This document shows positions 8,200 to 16,723 of a stretch of 64,000 nt of DNA, piece after piece. The notes beneath the pieces were generated by a model. That model did not search any database. It worked only from the letters and a program-made list of their open reading frames with translations, and was not told the origin of the DNA. Position 1 is the first letter of the stretch; the number at the start of each line of letters is the position of its first letter. The translations under genes were made by a program, and so were the position numbers. This stretch comes from Pandoraea pneumonica (GTDB lineage Bacteria > Pseudomonadota > Gammaproteobacteria > Burkholderiales > Burkholderiaceae). Location: assembly GCF_902459645.1 (NCBI RefSeq), contig NZ_CABPSK010000001.1, positions 1,860,001 through 1,924,000 of the forward strand, given 5' to 3'.

Positions 8200-8613
8200 T
8201 TAGTTGCCAGTACCCGGCGGCCCGAAGCGGAAGATGATTTCCCCGGCAGCACCGGTGGCTTTCACGCACGTCGCCACTTCTGTCGCCTGTCCGGCGACAT
8301 CGAGCGAGTGCTCGGTATCCGCGCTATTGCAGCGCCAACTGTAGGTGATGGGCCGCTGGCAGCGGTTTTTCACTTCGTAGCGGTAATGGGTGACGTCGGC
8401 TGGCAGCGCGCGGACACTGCCGCATGCCTGCCCAGACGCATCAACGGGCTCGGCGACCAAACCGGGAGACGCCGACGCTGCGGCCGGTGCCGATGATGCC
8501 GGTGGTGCCTGAGGCGGCTGAGGTTGCTGCGCGTACACCGACGCGCCCGCCGTCACAGCGAGCAGCGCCAGCATCCCCGTAGTCAGTGTGTGGTTGAAGC
8601 GGCCGGCAGGCAT
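8200..8613 (-). CDS. small exported hypothetical protein
   Basis: A 137-residue protein with a signal peptide (MPAGRFNHTL then a hydrophobic core ending SVYAQ), a Pro/Ala-rich linker at about 30-60, and a compact C-terminal part with four Cys (CGSV, NRCQ, WRCN, TCVK) likely to form disulfides in the periplasm. The start ATG overlaps the stop of the tiny membrane-protein gene upstream (TGATG), indicating translational coupling. A longer frame opening at 8799 runs across that gene in another phase and is rejected. No domain is recognised. Confidence 0.6.
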   Translation of the reverse strand: MPAGRFNHTLTTGMLALLAVTAGASVYAQQPQPPQAPPASSAPAAASASPGLVAEPVDASGQACGSVRALPADVTHYRYEVKNRCQRPITYSWRCNSADTEHSLDVAGQATEVATCVKATGAAGEIIFRFGPPGTGN

Positions 8614-8780
8614 CAGATCCAGCGCCACGCGATAGCGACAGCGCCCACCGCGACAGCGACCGAAATAGCGATACCGAACCATGCCAACTGCGCTCGCCGT
8701 GCCCGGCGGCGGCTCGATTCCGAAGTGTCGTAAAAACGACCCAATCCGCCCGAATACAACTTTTCCCAGCGAATTTCCAT
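8613..8780 (-). CDS. 55-residue single-pass membrane protein (paralogue of the one at 9294-9479)
   Basis: Frame ATG 8780 to TGA 8613-8615, 55 residues. It starts MEIRWEKLYSGGLGRFYDTS, then an Arg-rich patch (SSRRRARRAQ), then one hydrophobic helix (WFGIAISVAVAVGAVAIAWRW). GAGGT stands about 6 bases before the ATG. The N-terminus matches the neighbouring 61-residue protein (M-x-I-R-W-x-K-x-Y-S-x-G-x-G), and the positive-inside Arg patch next to the helix is also what a real membrane protein would have. Stop and next start overlap as TGATG. It is easily missed because of its length. Function unknown. Confidence 0.7.
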   Translation of the reverse strand: MEIRWEKLYSGGLGRFYDTSESSRRRARRAQLAWFGIAISVAVAVGAVAIAWRWI

Positions 8781-9293
8781 GGCGCACCTCACAAATCAAA
8801 CAAACCGGCCCGCAATGCCTTATCTTTTCTTCTTTATCGAAAGTTTAGAGACGCAAGGCAATTCGGACAAATCCTCAGAACGAACTACCTTGAATTCCTA
8901 CACGCCGACTTCGCCTCAAGATGTCACTATTCTTGTGGAATTGCAATAGCGTCGACTTACAGGATGCCGCGCCAAAACTCGGTCAGCCGACGTTTATCGC
9001 GACGCGTGAAAACGCGCTTCACGCCGCATTGCAATGATTTCCAATGGATTTTTTGCCGATTCGCTAATGTTTGGCGATGGCCGGAATAGGCGAACGCTTC
9101 GACACTTTAAACATCTGTAACAAAACGTGTCGAAGCGCACGAACGTTCGCTTTTTATGGCGCGAATTGCGCCCGACGGCGCGCACGCAGCGGTGCGCCCG
9201 CGCAAGCGCAGACATTCAAATCAGATGGGGAAAGCAACGATGCGCGGCAGGCCGTCGGAAGGCGGTGCCGCGCGCGAAAGGAAGATTGGGGAC
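8781..9293. other. 513-bp AT-richer intergenic stretch with an 11-bp inverted repeat
   Basis: No convincing gene was found on either strand. It is visibly richer in A/T than its surroundings and must contain the promoter of the 8780-8200 gene pair. A perfect 11-bp inverted repeat, CGCTTCGACAC (9095-9105) and GTGTCGAAGCG (9127-9137), with a 21-base A/T-rich spacer, could be an operator or a stem-loop. Confidence 0.4.
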
Positions 9294-9479
9294 TTAGCGC
9301 CCTAGGAAGGCCGCGCCGATCGACAGAAGAACGAATCCGCCCACACTACAGGCGATCGCTACCGCCAAAAGGCGTTGAAAGAGTTGCTCGCGCTCAGTGG
9401 CGCTGCGATTCGAACGGGGTTGAATGTGGTGAACAGAACCCCATCCACTCGAATACACTTTTTTCCAACGGATGTGCAT
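9294..9479 (-). CDS. 61-residue single-pass membrane protein (paralogue of 8613-8780)
   Basis: The start MHIRWKKVYSSGWG aligns position by position with MEIRWEKLYSGGLG of the neighbour. A Ser/Arg-containing linker (RSNRSATERE) follows and then a C-terminal hydrophobic helix (LLAVAIACSVGGFVLLSIGAAF). GAGGT lies about 6 bases upstream of the ATG, as in the paralogue. The two copies, in the same direction and about 510 bp apart, suggest an old duplication. No function is known to me. Confidence 0.65.
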   Translation of the reverse strand: MHIRWKKVYSSGWGSVHHIQPRSNRSATEREQLFQRLLAVAIACSVGGFVLLSIGAAFLGR

Positions 9480-9711
9480 AAGTAACCTCGCGTTGTTTAG
9501 TGCTCGTGGCCTTTCCCGTCACCGACTCCCTGATATCGGAATCGACGGGACGCAGGGCTAGTATGCGCTTCGCAAGAAAGCCGTAAACCCCTTATCGGTG
9601 TTGCGTCGCCACAAGAAAATCGACCCTGCCCGGCGATTTTCGAGACGAATTAAGACCTCGCGAAAAAGCGAATGGGTGACGTGAATCCTGATTTTTGAAA
9701 AGAAGTGTCAA

Positions 9712-9746
9712 TGCGACACTTTGTCGCAGGTGCGACAAGTTGTCGC
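9712..9746. repeat. overlapping inverted repeats of GCGACA/TGTCGC
   Basis: Two interleaved perfect inverted repeats: TGCGACA-CTT-TGTCGCA (9712-9728) and TTGTCGC-AGGT-GCGACAA (9721-9738), followed by another TGTCGC (9741-9746) and a further one near 9814. The gap 9480-9939 holds no gene that I can support; this cluster is its only clear structure. It may be a multi-site operator. Confidence 0.5.
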
Positions 9747-9939
9747 GCAACCCGCATGGATTGGGAAACGACAAGAAATGACAGGGGTGCGCGCGCTCGA
9801 CCCGACACGCGGCATGTCGCACGATGAAATTCGCAGGAAGGCGAAGGTTGCGGCCGATGCATCGGCAAGCCAATTCATCTAGTGCGCCGCAACATCGAAT
9901 GTTTGAATAAAGCCCCAACCCCGGGTAAATCCGGAGCCG

Positions 9940-10221
9940 TCACTCCGCAAACGGGTTCTTCACTTGCCGCGGGGCAACGTCTGCCGCCGGTTCGGCGTGT
10001 TCCGGCAACGCGCCGGAACCCAGCGCGGCGACCACGGCGTCCAACACGGCTTTCAGCGCCTGTGCCTGCCGAAGCCCCTCGGCATCGCGGCGCAGCGTCA
10101 GGCTTCCAAAGATGGCAACGTGATCCGTATGATTTTCCACGTTCAGCTCACCCAGCGAGAGGGCGTCGGCGTCGTTGGCGAACGGGGCAAAGGTGGTGCC
10201 GGCTGAGGACGATGCGGTCAT
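9940..10221 (-). CDS. hypothetical protein in nuclease operon
   Basis: A 93-residue soluble protein with no recognised domain. The middle (residues about 25-65, HVAIFGSLTLRRDAEGLRQA) looks like a strand-helix unit and the C-terminus is Pro/Ala-rich. ATG 10221 is chosen because AGGAG sits 7 bases upstream; the frame could extend to 10248 without a ribosome site. It starts 30 bp after the end of the exported nuclease gene on the same strand, so the two are probably co-transcribed. Confidence 0.6.
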   Translation of the reverse strand: MTASSSAGTTFAPFANDADALSLGELNVENHTDHVAIFGSLTLRRDAEGLRQAQALKAVLDAVVAALGSGALPEHAEPAADVAPRQVKNPFAE

Positions 10222-10251
10222 CGAAGACTCCTGTGTCGGGGGAAACATCGG

Positions 10252-11262
10252 TTAGCGAATGATCGTGCGCAGAAAGTCGAGCACCGTCTGCACCTCACGG
10301 TAAGTCGGCACCTCGGGGTCTCGCTTGCGCTTGCTGCCGCCAGCGGCCTTGGGCGTGGGCAGGCGCATCGCCGTGGCTTTCACCGAGGTCGGCATGCCGG
10401 GAAAGAAGTCGATCCCAGCCAGCTTCTCTAGTTCAGCCACGCTGACCACCGAATAGTCGCCTGTTGCCTCGTTGGCGACAAGATAGGCACCCGCTTGCTT
10501 ACGCTTCGGGTCATAGACCACTTTGAAGAGTTGCGTGGGCACCATCACCCGGTTGCCGATCTGCGTGATCGACTGCCCTTTGAAGAGCGGCCCAGTGATG
10601 ACGAACAACTCACCCCGGTCGCGTGCCAGCGTGCGCACGCTCGATTCGATGCCCGCCCAGAGATAGCGATTGTTCTCGCTGTTCTGCGGCACCATGTTCG
10701 ACAACGAAAAGCTCTCCGATTGCGCGCGCGCATCGGGCATGTCCGCCGAGGGTGCCATATGGCCGCGGTCGTACCCCGAGCGCACGTAATCGCGCAACTC
10801 GGCCCGCTCGCTGGCGGGCAAATTCGACTCGGCGTGGAAACTGTTGACGCGGGTCATTTCGCGCGCGTCGGCGAGCCGGTCGCGCGTGAGATGTTCGGCC
10901 GACCAGAGCGGCGTGCGCGTCACGCCCGAGTGCATGACACCGAACGCGCTGAAGCACACCTCGCGCGCCGCGCGGGTCATCGATGCGTTGGTGATATCGG
11001 GCGCGGTGCCCGCGAAGTAGTGATCGCCACACGCGCTCGGCGCAGCGAATGCGTTGCTGTAGGCCGCGACAATGCCAACGCCGATCACAAGCGGAATAGC
11101 CTTCAGAAGAGAAATCGAACGAGGCGTTGCGCGGGAAATCAGGGGGGAAATTTGGAAAGCGACAGCACAACGAGGGCTGACTGCGAGTGTTGCCAATTGC
11201 CGGGCCATCGCGCGCAAACGAGTTGCGCGCACTGCGGTGGCCGTCCGTTCAGACTGCTTCAT
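10252..11262 (-). CDS. exported DNA/RNA non-specific endonuclease (NUC1 / Serratia nuclease family)
   Basis: A sugar-non-specific, Mg-dependent beta-beta-alpha-metal nuclease. The active-site motif DRGHMAPS (about 165-172, catalytic His168) and the following NMVPQNSENN (about 189-198) with the metal-binding Asn are intact. A hydrophobic export segment lies at about 52-74, ending NAFAAP. The n-region before it is unusually long, so the true start may lie downstream of 11262, but no better Met is available. The mature protein would act in the periplasm or outside the cell. The C-terminus is basic (SKRKRD). It is followed at 30 bp by a small gene of unknown role. Confidence 0.85.
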   Translation of the reverse strand: MKQSERTATAVRATRLRAMARQLATLAVSPRCAVAFQISPLISRATPRSISLLKAIPLVIGVGIVAAYSNAFAAPSACGDHYFAGTAPDITNASMTRAAREVCFSAFGVMHSGVTRTPLWSAEHLTRDRLADAREMTRVNSFHAESNLPASERAELRDYVRSGYDRGHMAPSADMPDARAQSESFSLSNMVPQNSENNRYLWAGIESSVRTLARDRGELFVITGPLFKGQSITQIGNRVMVPTQLFKVVYDPKRKQAGAYLVANEATGDYSVVSVAELEKLAGIDFFPGMPTSVKATAMRLPTPKAAGGSKRKRDPEVPTYREVQTVLDFLRTIIR

Positions 11263-11310
11263 CGCACTGCTTACGGTAAGACTTGGGGGTGCGATTGTAG
11301 CGGATGAAGG

Positions 11311-11469
11311 CTATTCAGGGACCACGTTTCCCGCCCCGTAGGCGGCGCACTGCAATGTCTGATCGGGGGCGAGATTGCCGCACTCGTCGGCTTGCGCGCT
11401 CGGCACGTCGGCCTGTTCCAGCAGGAACAAGCAGAGCAACAGCGCAAGCATGGCGAGCAACGTTTTCAT
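11311..11469 (-). CDS. 52-residue small exported protein
   Basis: Frame ATG 11469 to stop 11311. An N-terminal hydrophobic signal (MKTLLAMLALLLCLFLLEQ) is followed by a short mature part with two Cys (DECGNLAPDQTLQCAAYGAG) that could pair. AGGTG is placed about 7 bases before the start, and the gene begins 119 bp after the end of paiB on the same strand. A longer open frame across paiB in another phase is rejected. No family is recognised. Confidence 0.6.
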   Translation of the reverse strand: MKTLLAMLALLLCLFLLEQADVPSAQADECGNLAPDQTLQCAAYGAGNVVPE

Positions 11470-11588
11470 CGCGGCACCTGAGTCGGGATGCCGCATTGTA
11501 TGCGGGGACGCCAGCGGCAAACCTGTCTGAAACCCGCGAAATTGTTTCGTTTCGTTACGGTGGGGCGCTCGGGTGAGCGCCGCCGCCA

Positions 11589-12233
11589 TCAGCTTTGCGG
11601 CACGTCGCCGCGCTGCGCCACCAGCGTGGCCATCGGCTCGCTCAACGGCCCTTGAGCGCGAAGCCCTTCGACTACGCCGACGCGGTCTGCCATGGCGCGA
11701 TTTTGCGTCGCTTTGAATTTCCCTTCGATGCGACGAATCGGAATTTCCACGCCGACGATGGCGCGCACCATGCCGTCGATAAAGTCTGCCGGGGCATCCT
11801 CTACCGCCCACGGCGCCAACCGGCCCTGCTCTTGCGATGCAGTCAAATCGCCCACCAAGCGGCGCACCCACGCTGCGTCGTCGATCAAGCGCGGCTTGCC
11901 CCACGCGTGCACTGCGGCGTAATTCCAAGTCGGCACCACTTTGCCGTGCTCGGCCTTGGCCGCGTACCACGAGGGCGTGATGTAAGCCTGCGCGCCGGTG
12001 AAGGCCACGAGGCAATCGTCGACATCCTTCAACGCCGGGCCATGCGGATTCGCGCGCGCCAAGTGGGCGCGCAACGTGCCGAACTCGCCCTCGTCGGGAT
12101 ACATCAGAAACGGAATCGGATCGGCCACCAGCCCAAGCGCGCCGGCGCTCACGAGCAGGCCAAGCGGATTGGCGCGGATGAAATCGTGCAGAACCTCGGG
12201 ACGATCGTCGGCAAACGCGGTAGGCAAATACAT
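11589..12233 (-). CDS. paiB: FMN-binding negative transcriptional regulator PaiB family
   Basis: A 214-residue split-barrel flavin-binding protein. The family signature is complete: MYLPTAFADDRPEVLHDFIR at the start, HLARANPHGP (about 57-66), ITPSWYAAK (about 85-93), VVPTWNYAAVHAWG (about 99-112) and KATQNR (about 174-179). In Bacillus PaiB represses sporulation and protease genes; in proteobacteria the role is unclear and may be a flavin or heme-related enzyme. GGAG 7 bases upstream supports the start. Confidence 0.88.
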   Translation of the reverse strand: MYLPTAFADDRPEVLHDFIRANPLGLLVSAGALGLVADPIPFLMYPDEGEFGTLRAHLARANPHGPALKDVDDCLVAFTGAQAYITPSWYAAKAEHGKVVPTWNYAAVHAWGKPRLIDDAAWVRRLVGDLTASQEQGRLAPWAVEDAPADFIDGMVRAIVGVEIPIRRIEGKFKATQNRAMADRVGVVEGLRAQGPLSEPMATLVAQRGDVPQS

Positions 12234-12348
12234 CGAAGACTCCGGACTCAGGCGGTGGGGATGGAATAACGCCTAGCGTACGCCGAGGCGTGGCCCACCG
12301 CAAAGACCCAGTTTCAATGAATTTTTTGGTACCACTCAGCCGTGGTTG

Positions 12349-12846
12349 TCAGAGAAACGACTTGGCCTGATCGAGCACCTTGTCGCAGACCTGACGCGTG
12401 AGTTGCTCTTTGAGCCCACCGCCATTCAGATCGACCGTCTTGCCGTCCGATGCCGACAGCAGTCCCTTGGCACCATCGAGATAGCCCGGGCTGGCGGCCG
12501 CAGAACCCGACTGCGTGCCGAGCTTGCCGAGCAGCTTGTCTTTAACGTCCGTGGCCGAACTCAGATTTGCACCGCTGAGGTAGTTGTTCTTGATGCAGAA
12601 CTGCAAGACACCGGTGGCGTTGCCGATGCTGCCCGAGGTCAGCGAACTCGCCGAGCCCATGCCGCCCAAACTGCCAGCCAGACCACCGGAATTGGTGCCG
12701 CTGGAGCCGCCGCCGATGGCATTCTTCAAGGCGTCGAGTTGCGCGTGCGCCAACGTGGGCGCGCCGACTGACAGCACCAGTGCGAGTGCCGTGCCCAAAG
12801 TGCTCACCATGCGCTGGCCTGACAGGCGTTTCGTGCGTTGTGACAT
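12349..12846 (-). CDS. DUF2501 domain-containing exported protein
   Basis: A 165-residue periplasmic protein of the DUF2501 (YjjA-like) family. The signal peptide ends APTLAHAQ (about 36), a Gly/Ser-rich stretch covers about 45-75, and then comes the conserved block VLQFCIKNNYLSG (about 80-92), with LLGKLG and a C-terminal CDKVLDQAKSFL. The two Cys may form a disulfide. The start at 12846 follows GGAGG; the longer frame that opens at 13302 is not needed. Biochemical function is unknown. Confidence 0.82.
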   Translation of the reverse strand: MSQRTKRLSGQRMVSTLGTALALVLSVGAPTLAHAQLDALKNAIGGGSSGTNSGGLAGSLGGMGSASSLTSGSIGNATGVLQFCIKNNYLSGANLSSATDVKDKLLGKLGTQSGSAAASPGYLDGAKGLLSASDGKTVDLNGGGLKEQLTRQVCDKVLDQAKSFL

Positions 12847-12977
12847 ACGAACCTCCGTGATGGGTGATCGGTGATGGGTTTGCCTTGGGAAAGACCGGCC
12901 CACTATAGCAGGCGGGTCTTTCGCAGACGATCTTCCATCCCAGAGGGGCATCACCCGGCACGCTAGCGCCGAAACAC

Positions 12978-14615
12978 TTACACCGACGCGGCCGTGGCTC
13001 CCGCAGCCCCGATGCCGCCAGCGGCCTCGGGCGACGCCGGCGCCGTCACGCTTGCCTCGACGCCCGCATTCTCCTTCAGTTGAAAGACCAGATGCTGACC
13101 GCCAAGCAATTCGATACGCCGGTCGCGCGCAAACTCCACCACGCCCTCTTCGAATTCCCCCGTGGTAATCAACATGCCGCGCGCCGCGCCGATCTGCTGC
13201 ATTTCCGCGAGCATCGTGCGCGCCGCGCCCAAGCCCAGATGCGGGGTGTTGCGATAGATATGCACCACCACGTCGCCCCCGAAGATCGGATGCGGATCCC
13301 ATGCGCGGCAGGTCAGCATGCCGTCTTCCGTGGGCAAGAGCGGCGGCCCTTCGAAGCCGTGCGAGCGCAGCAGGTGGAACATCACCTGCGTGAAGTCCTT
13401 GTCGGTGAGCGTCATCAGATTGAAGCGGCGATCGACGGCGACATCCGCATCGGTGATCACCTGCGTCATATCGACGCCCGCCACCGGCGTGACTGCCTGC
13501 AACGCTTCGGGACGCGCCGACACGCGCGCACCGATCGTCGCGAGATGCGTCACCGCATCGCCCTCAGCAAGCACCAGCGCCGAGAAATCGGCACGCGACA
13601 CATGCACGCTCGCCAGACACAGGCGCTCGTCGCCTGCATTCGCATAGAGGTTCAGCACGATGGCATTCACATGCCGCAACGGGTCGGCCGCGAACAGTTC
13701 ATAAAGCGAGCGCAGCAGCAACTGGCGCAGCGCATTGGCGTACACCTGCGCGCGCATCGCCTCGCCGGCCGGCATGCCCTGAATCGCTTTTTCGATGGTG
13801 TCGTAGCGGTATTCGAGCGCGATGGGGACTGCCGCGTCGAGCGTCGGCACGTCGACACCGATCGCGAGCAATTTGAGATTCTCGACGTAGTGCGCAGCCA
13901 GTGTCTGTTGGAACGCTTCCGGGTAGGGGCTACGGCTCAGCACAATGCGCGCATAGCCAGTGACAGCCGCCGCTTCACCGCGCAACAACGCCCCTTCGAA
14001 ATCGGCCACGGCCGCGTTATGGCGTGACGCCTCCGCGCGAGCGGCCTCGGTGGCTTTTTGCTGCGCGATTTGCAGAATCATCGAGCCTTGGGTGCGGCGG
14101 ATCTTCGACGCTTCGTACTCGCGCTCGGCATGCACGAACTCGCTTCGCGCCTTCGACACCGCTTGCTCGTATCGCGCCGACGCGCCCGGCATTGCCAGCG
14201 CCAGCCTGCCCGGCTTCTCCGGGGCAAACGTTTCCCATTCGGGTTTGGCGAGAATCTTCGGCAGATGACGGGTGTCGAGCACTGGCGGCGTGTTGCGCGC
14301 ACGCAGGTCGGCGGGCGGAATGCGTAAGTCGCGCGCGAGGCCATCGGCCAGCAGACGCTCCAGACGCGCAATCTCAAACTTGGCCCGCGCGCCTTGTGCG
14401 CTCGCTTCGGCTTGTTGCCAGGCCAGATGCAGCCGCTCTCGCGCTACCGCGTCGGCAGCGGGTGCCTCTTCAAACGCGCGCTGCGCTTGCTCGGCGGCGC
14501 GCACTTCCGGCAGACCTCGCATTTGCGACTGAGCATGCTGCTGCTCACGCGTGTGCGCGGCGCGCCAGAACTCGCGCGCCAGACGGTCGATGATGCTATT
14601 GAATCCCCGAATCAC
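12978..14615 (-). CDS. large protein with Mrr-like restriction endonuclease domain, active site doubtful
   Basis: A 545-residue protein with a GTG start after GGGGG. Residues about 20-200 are rich in Ala/Glu/Arg and likely coiled coil; about 200-400 is helical. The last 150 residues resemble the Mrr-type PD-(D/E)xK domain: FTQVMFHLLRSHGFEG, then GGDVVVHIYRN, then GAARGMLITTGEFEEGVVEFA and LLGGQHL. In active Mrr proteins the central strand reads like VVQCKR; here VVHIYRN has no Lys at that place, so catalysis is uncertain. No methylase or specificity subunit is nearby, so it is not part of an ordinary restriction system. It could be a DNA-binding relic or act on modified DNA. Confidence 0.65.
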   Translation of the reverse strand: MIRGFNSIIDRLAREFWRAAHTREQQHAQSQMRGLPEVRAAEQAQRAFEEAPAADAVARERLHLAWQQAEASAQGARAKFEIARLERLLADGLARDLRIPPADLRARNTPPVLDTRHLPKILAKPEWETFAPEKPGRLALAMPGASARYEQAVSKARSEFVHAEREYEASKIRRTQGSMILQIAQQKATEAARAEASRHNAAVADFEGALLRGEAAAVTGYARIVLSRSPYPEAFQQTLAAHYVENLKLLAIGVDVPTLDAAVPIALEYRYDTIEKAIQGMPAGEAMRAQVYANALRQLLLRSLYELFAADPLRHVNAIVLNLYANAGDERLCLASVHVSRADFSALVLAEGDAVTHLATIGARVSARPEALQAVTPVAGVDMTQVITDADVAVDRRFNLMTLTDKDFTQVMFHLLRSHGFEGPPLLPTEDGMLTCRAWDPHPIFGGDVVVHIYRNTPHLGLGAARTMLAEMQQIGAARGMLITTGEFEEGVVEFARDRRIELLGGQHLVFQLKENAGVEASVTAPASPEAAGGIGAAGATAASV

Positions 14616-14719
14616 TGCTGCCCCCGCATGCGTTATTGATTTTGTTTTGACTGGCGAACTACTCGCACAAAAGCGATGGATCTGAATTTCCGGCGCCGCA
14701 GCGTCTCAGCGCTGCATGG

Positions 14720-14749
14720 TCGACTCAATGTTCGACTGATTGGTCGACT
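14720..14749. repeat. three TCGACT hexamers at 12-bp spacing
   Basis: TCGACT starts at 14720, 14732 and 14744, an exact 12-bp period; the first and last are part of TGGTCGACT. It lies in the 384-bp gap between the divergent Mrr-like and PAP2 genes, where nothing else stands out, and could be an operator. Confidence 0.4.
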
Positions 14750-14999
14750 TCATGGCCCCGCCATGCAGGGGACGATTGTAGGACGATGGACGTCAATCCC
14801 GCAAAAAATCTTTCCGTTCCTTGCCACCGGAGCATGTCATGCGCGCAACGCGCACGTACTGATCGTCATCAAATCGCCACGCCGCTGCGTCAGGCTTGCT
14901 CCCTCGCAGCCTCCTCCCTTGCCCCCACCCCGCGCATTCCCGAATACCATGTCGCCATCGCACGATGGCGTCGCTACCGGGCTTTCTCGAACTTGCGTC

Positions 15000-15719
15000 A
15001 TGACTGAACTCAGCCCCACCCCGTCCACCCCACCGTCCGTGCCGTCCACTGCCGCGGCTTCTGCCGCCCCGCGCATCTGCCTGCGCGCCGGATGGGGTAG
15101 CGCAATTGGTTGCTTGCTGTTGGCGCTTGCTGCAATCCCATGGTTCGACCGGCCGATTGCGGACTTCGCGCATCTGCACACGCAAGGCACGCCATGGATA
15201 CAGCACGTTGCGGAATTGCCCGCGCCGCTGTTCGTCGTGGGCTGGCCGGTGTTCTTCGCGCTGGGTGCGGTGCTTCTCTGGCGCCGCACGTTGCCTGACT
15301 GGTTGATTACGCTTTGGCTCTCCGGCGGCGCCTTGGGGGTGGCCGTCTTTGCGAAGGCAGGACTGAAGCACGTCTTCGGCCGCACGTGGCCCGATACGTG
15401 GACGCACAACAACCCGTCGTATCTGCATGACGGTGTGTTCGAGTTTCGGCTGTTCGCAGGGGACGGCGCGGCGTATGCGTCGTTTCCGTCCGGGCATTTG
15501 ACGGTGATGCTCACGTTCGCGACGGTGGTGGCATTGCGCCACCGGGCACTGCGCTGGCCGTGTGCCATTGCAGTCGCCGCCACCGCCTTCGGACAAATCG
15601 CCTCCGACTATCACTGGACGAGCGACGCGCTCGCCGGTGCTGCGCTAGGCATTAGCGTCGGCACCGCCGTCGTTGCCGTGTGGGAACGGCTGGCACCACG
15701 CCTGCTGGGCAAACGCTAA
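15000..15719 (+). CDS. PAP2 superfamily membrane phosphatase
   Basis: A 239-residue inner-membrane phosphatase with about five or six membrane segments. The three acid-phosphatase motifs are KHVFGRTWP (motif 1, K-x6-R-P-like), SFPSGHLT (motif 2, catalytic His) and SDYHWTSDALAG (motif 3, nucleophile His). Family members dephosphorylate lipid phosphates such as undecaprenyl pyrophosphate, phosphatidate or PGP in the periplasmic face. Start 15000 is chosen because sequence before it is low-complexity; 14949 is possible. No ribosome site is evident for either. Confidence 0.82.
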   Translation: MTELSPTPSTPPSVPSTAAASAAPRICLRAGWGSAIGCLLLALAAIPWFDRPIADFAHLHTQGTPWIQHVAELPAPLFVVGWPVFFALGAVLLWRRTLPDWLITLWLSGGALGVAVFAKAGLKHVFGRTWPDTWTHNNPSYLHDGVFEFRLFAGDGAAYASFPSGHLTVMLTFATVVALRHRALRWPCAIAVAATAFGQIASDYHWTSDALAGAALGISVGTAVVAVWERLAPRLLGKR

Positions 15720-15902
15720 CGTTGCGCTTATCTGCATCGCGTTGCGTCGCGGTGCGCTGTGACCTCCGCACCTGCTCACACCCATCGGATTTCGCGAATC
15801 GGCCGGATCGCCGCATAATGCCGCCTTTATCCGTCGCCCTGCCCCGTCGACTGATCTGCCGCCCGGCCAGACCGGCGCGGCAGCATCGCGTACGCCCGAT
15901 TC

Positions 15903-16655
15903 ATGACATTCGATCCCGTTCTTCCGCTGATTATCGGCGCGTGCGTGGCCGGCTTTGTGCAAGGCTTGTCCGGCTTTGCCTTTGGTTTGGTCGCGCTGTC
16001 CTTCTGGGCGTGGTCGCTGCCGCCCACGCTCGCGGGTCCGCTCGTCGCCTTCTGCTCGCTCATCGGCCAGATTCTCGGCCTGCGCGCGGTACGCCGTAGC
16101 GTTCCGCTCGACCGGCTTGCCCCGTTTGTGATTTGTGGCCTCGTCGGGGTGCCGGTCGGCGTCTGGATTCTTCGCTATCTCGATCCGGTTTGGTTTCGTG
16201 CGGGCATCGGGGCGATTCTCGTCGTGTACTGCACGATTCTGTTGCTCTCGGCACACCTGCCCCGCATCACGCACGGCGGACGCGCTGCCGACGGCGTCGT
16301 CGGCTTTATCGGTGGATTGATGGGTGGCATCGGCGGACTCGTCGGTGTAGTGCCGACCTTGTGGTGCACGCTGCGCGGCTGGGACAAAGACCTCCAGCGC
16401 GCGGTCATGCAGCTCTTCTTCATCGTGATGCACACACTCACGATGATCATGTACACCGTGCACGGCGTGATCACCGCGAAGACGCTTCATCTGTTTGCGA
16501 TTGCCGTGCCGTCGATGATCCTGCCGACGCTGGCCGGTGCGTGGGCTTATAAATTCCTCTCGGACCACGCGTTTCGTCGCATGGTGCTCGCGCTGCTTGC
16601 CTGCTCGGGCGTGACGCTGCTCGTCGGCACCGTCCCCGAACTGCTCGCGCGCTAA
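15903..16655 (+). CDS. TSUP family transporter (TauE/SafE sulfite/organosulfonate exporter-like)
   Basis: A 250-residue inner-membrane protein with about eight membrane segments. The TauE/SafE repeat glycine patterns are visible near the N-terminus (GFVQGLSGFAFGLVALS) and in the second half (GFIGGLMGGIGGLVGV). Family members move sulfite, sulfoacetate and other small anions. No sulfonate-degradation genes are adjacent, so the substrate is open. The following phosphoribosyltransferase starts 69 bp downstream on the same strand. Confidence 0.85.
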   Translation: MTFDPVLPLIIGACVAGFVQGLSGFAFGLVALSFWAWSLPPTLAGPLVAFCSLIGQILGLRAVRRSVPLDRLAPFVICGLVGVPVGVWILRYLDPVWFRAGIGAILVVYCTILLLSAHLPRITHGGRAADGVVGFIGGLMGGIGGLVGVVPTLWCTLRGWDKDLQRAVMQLFFIVMHTLTMIMYTVHGVITAKTLHLFAIAVPSMILPTLAGAWAYKFLSDHAFRRMVLALLACSGVTLLVGTVPELLAR

Positions 16656-16723
16656 ACAAGCATCAGCATGCGGCGTTAGGATGGCAGCATCCTCTCTCTG
16701 CCGGGCTTGCCCCCGCCGCCGTC

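Noticed and set aside
11470-12303. Long frame upstream of the 52-residue exported protein
   Set aside because: It overlaps paiB in another phase; the ribosome site and signal peptide show that the small protein starts at 11469.
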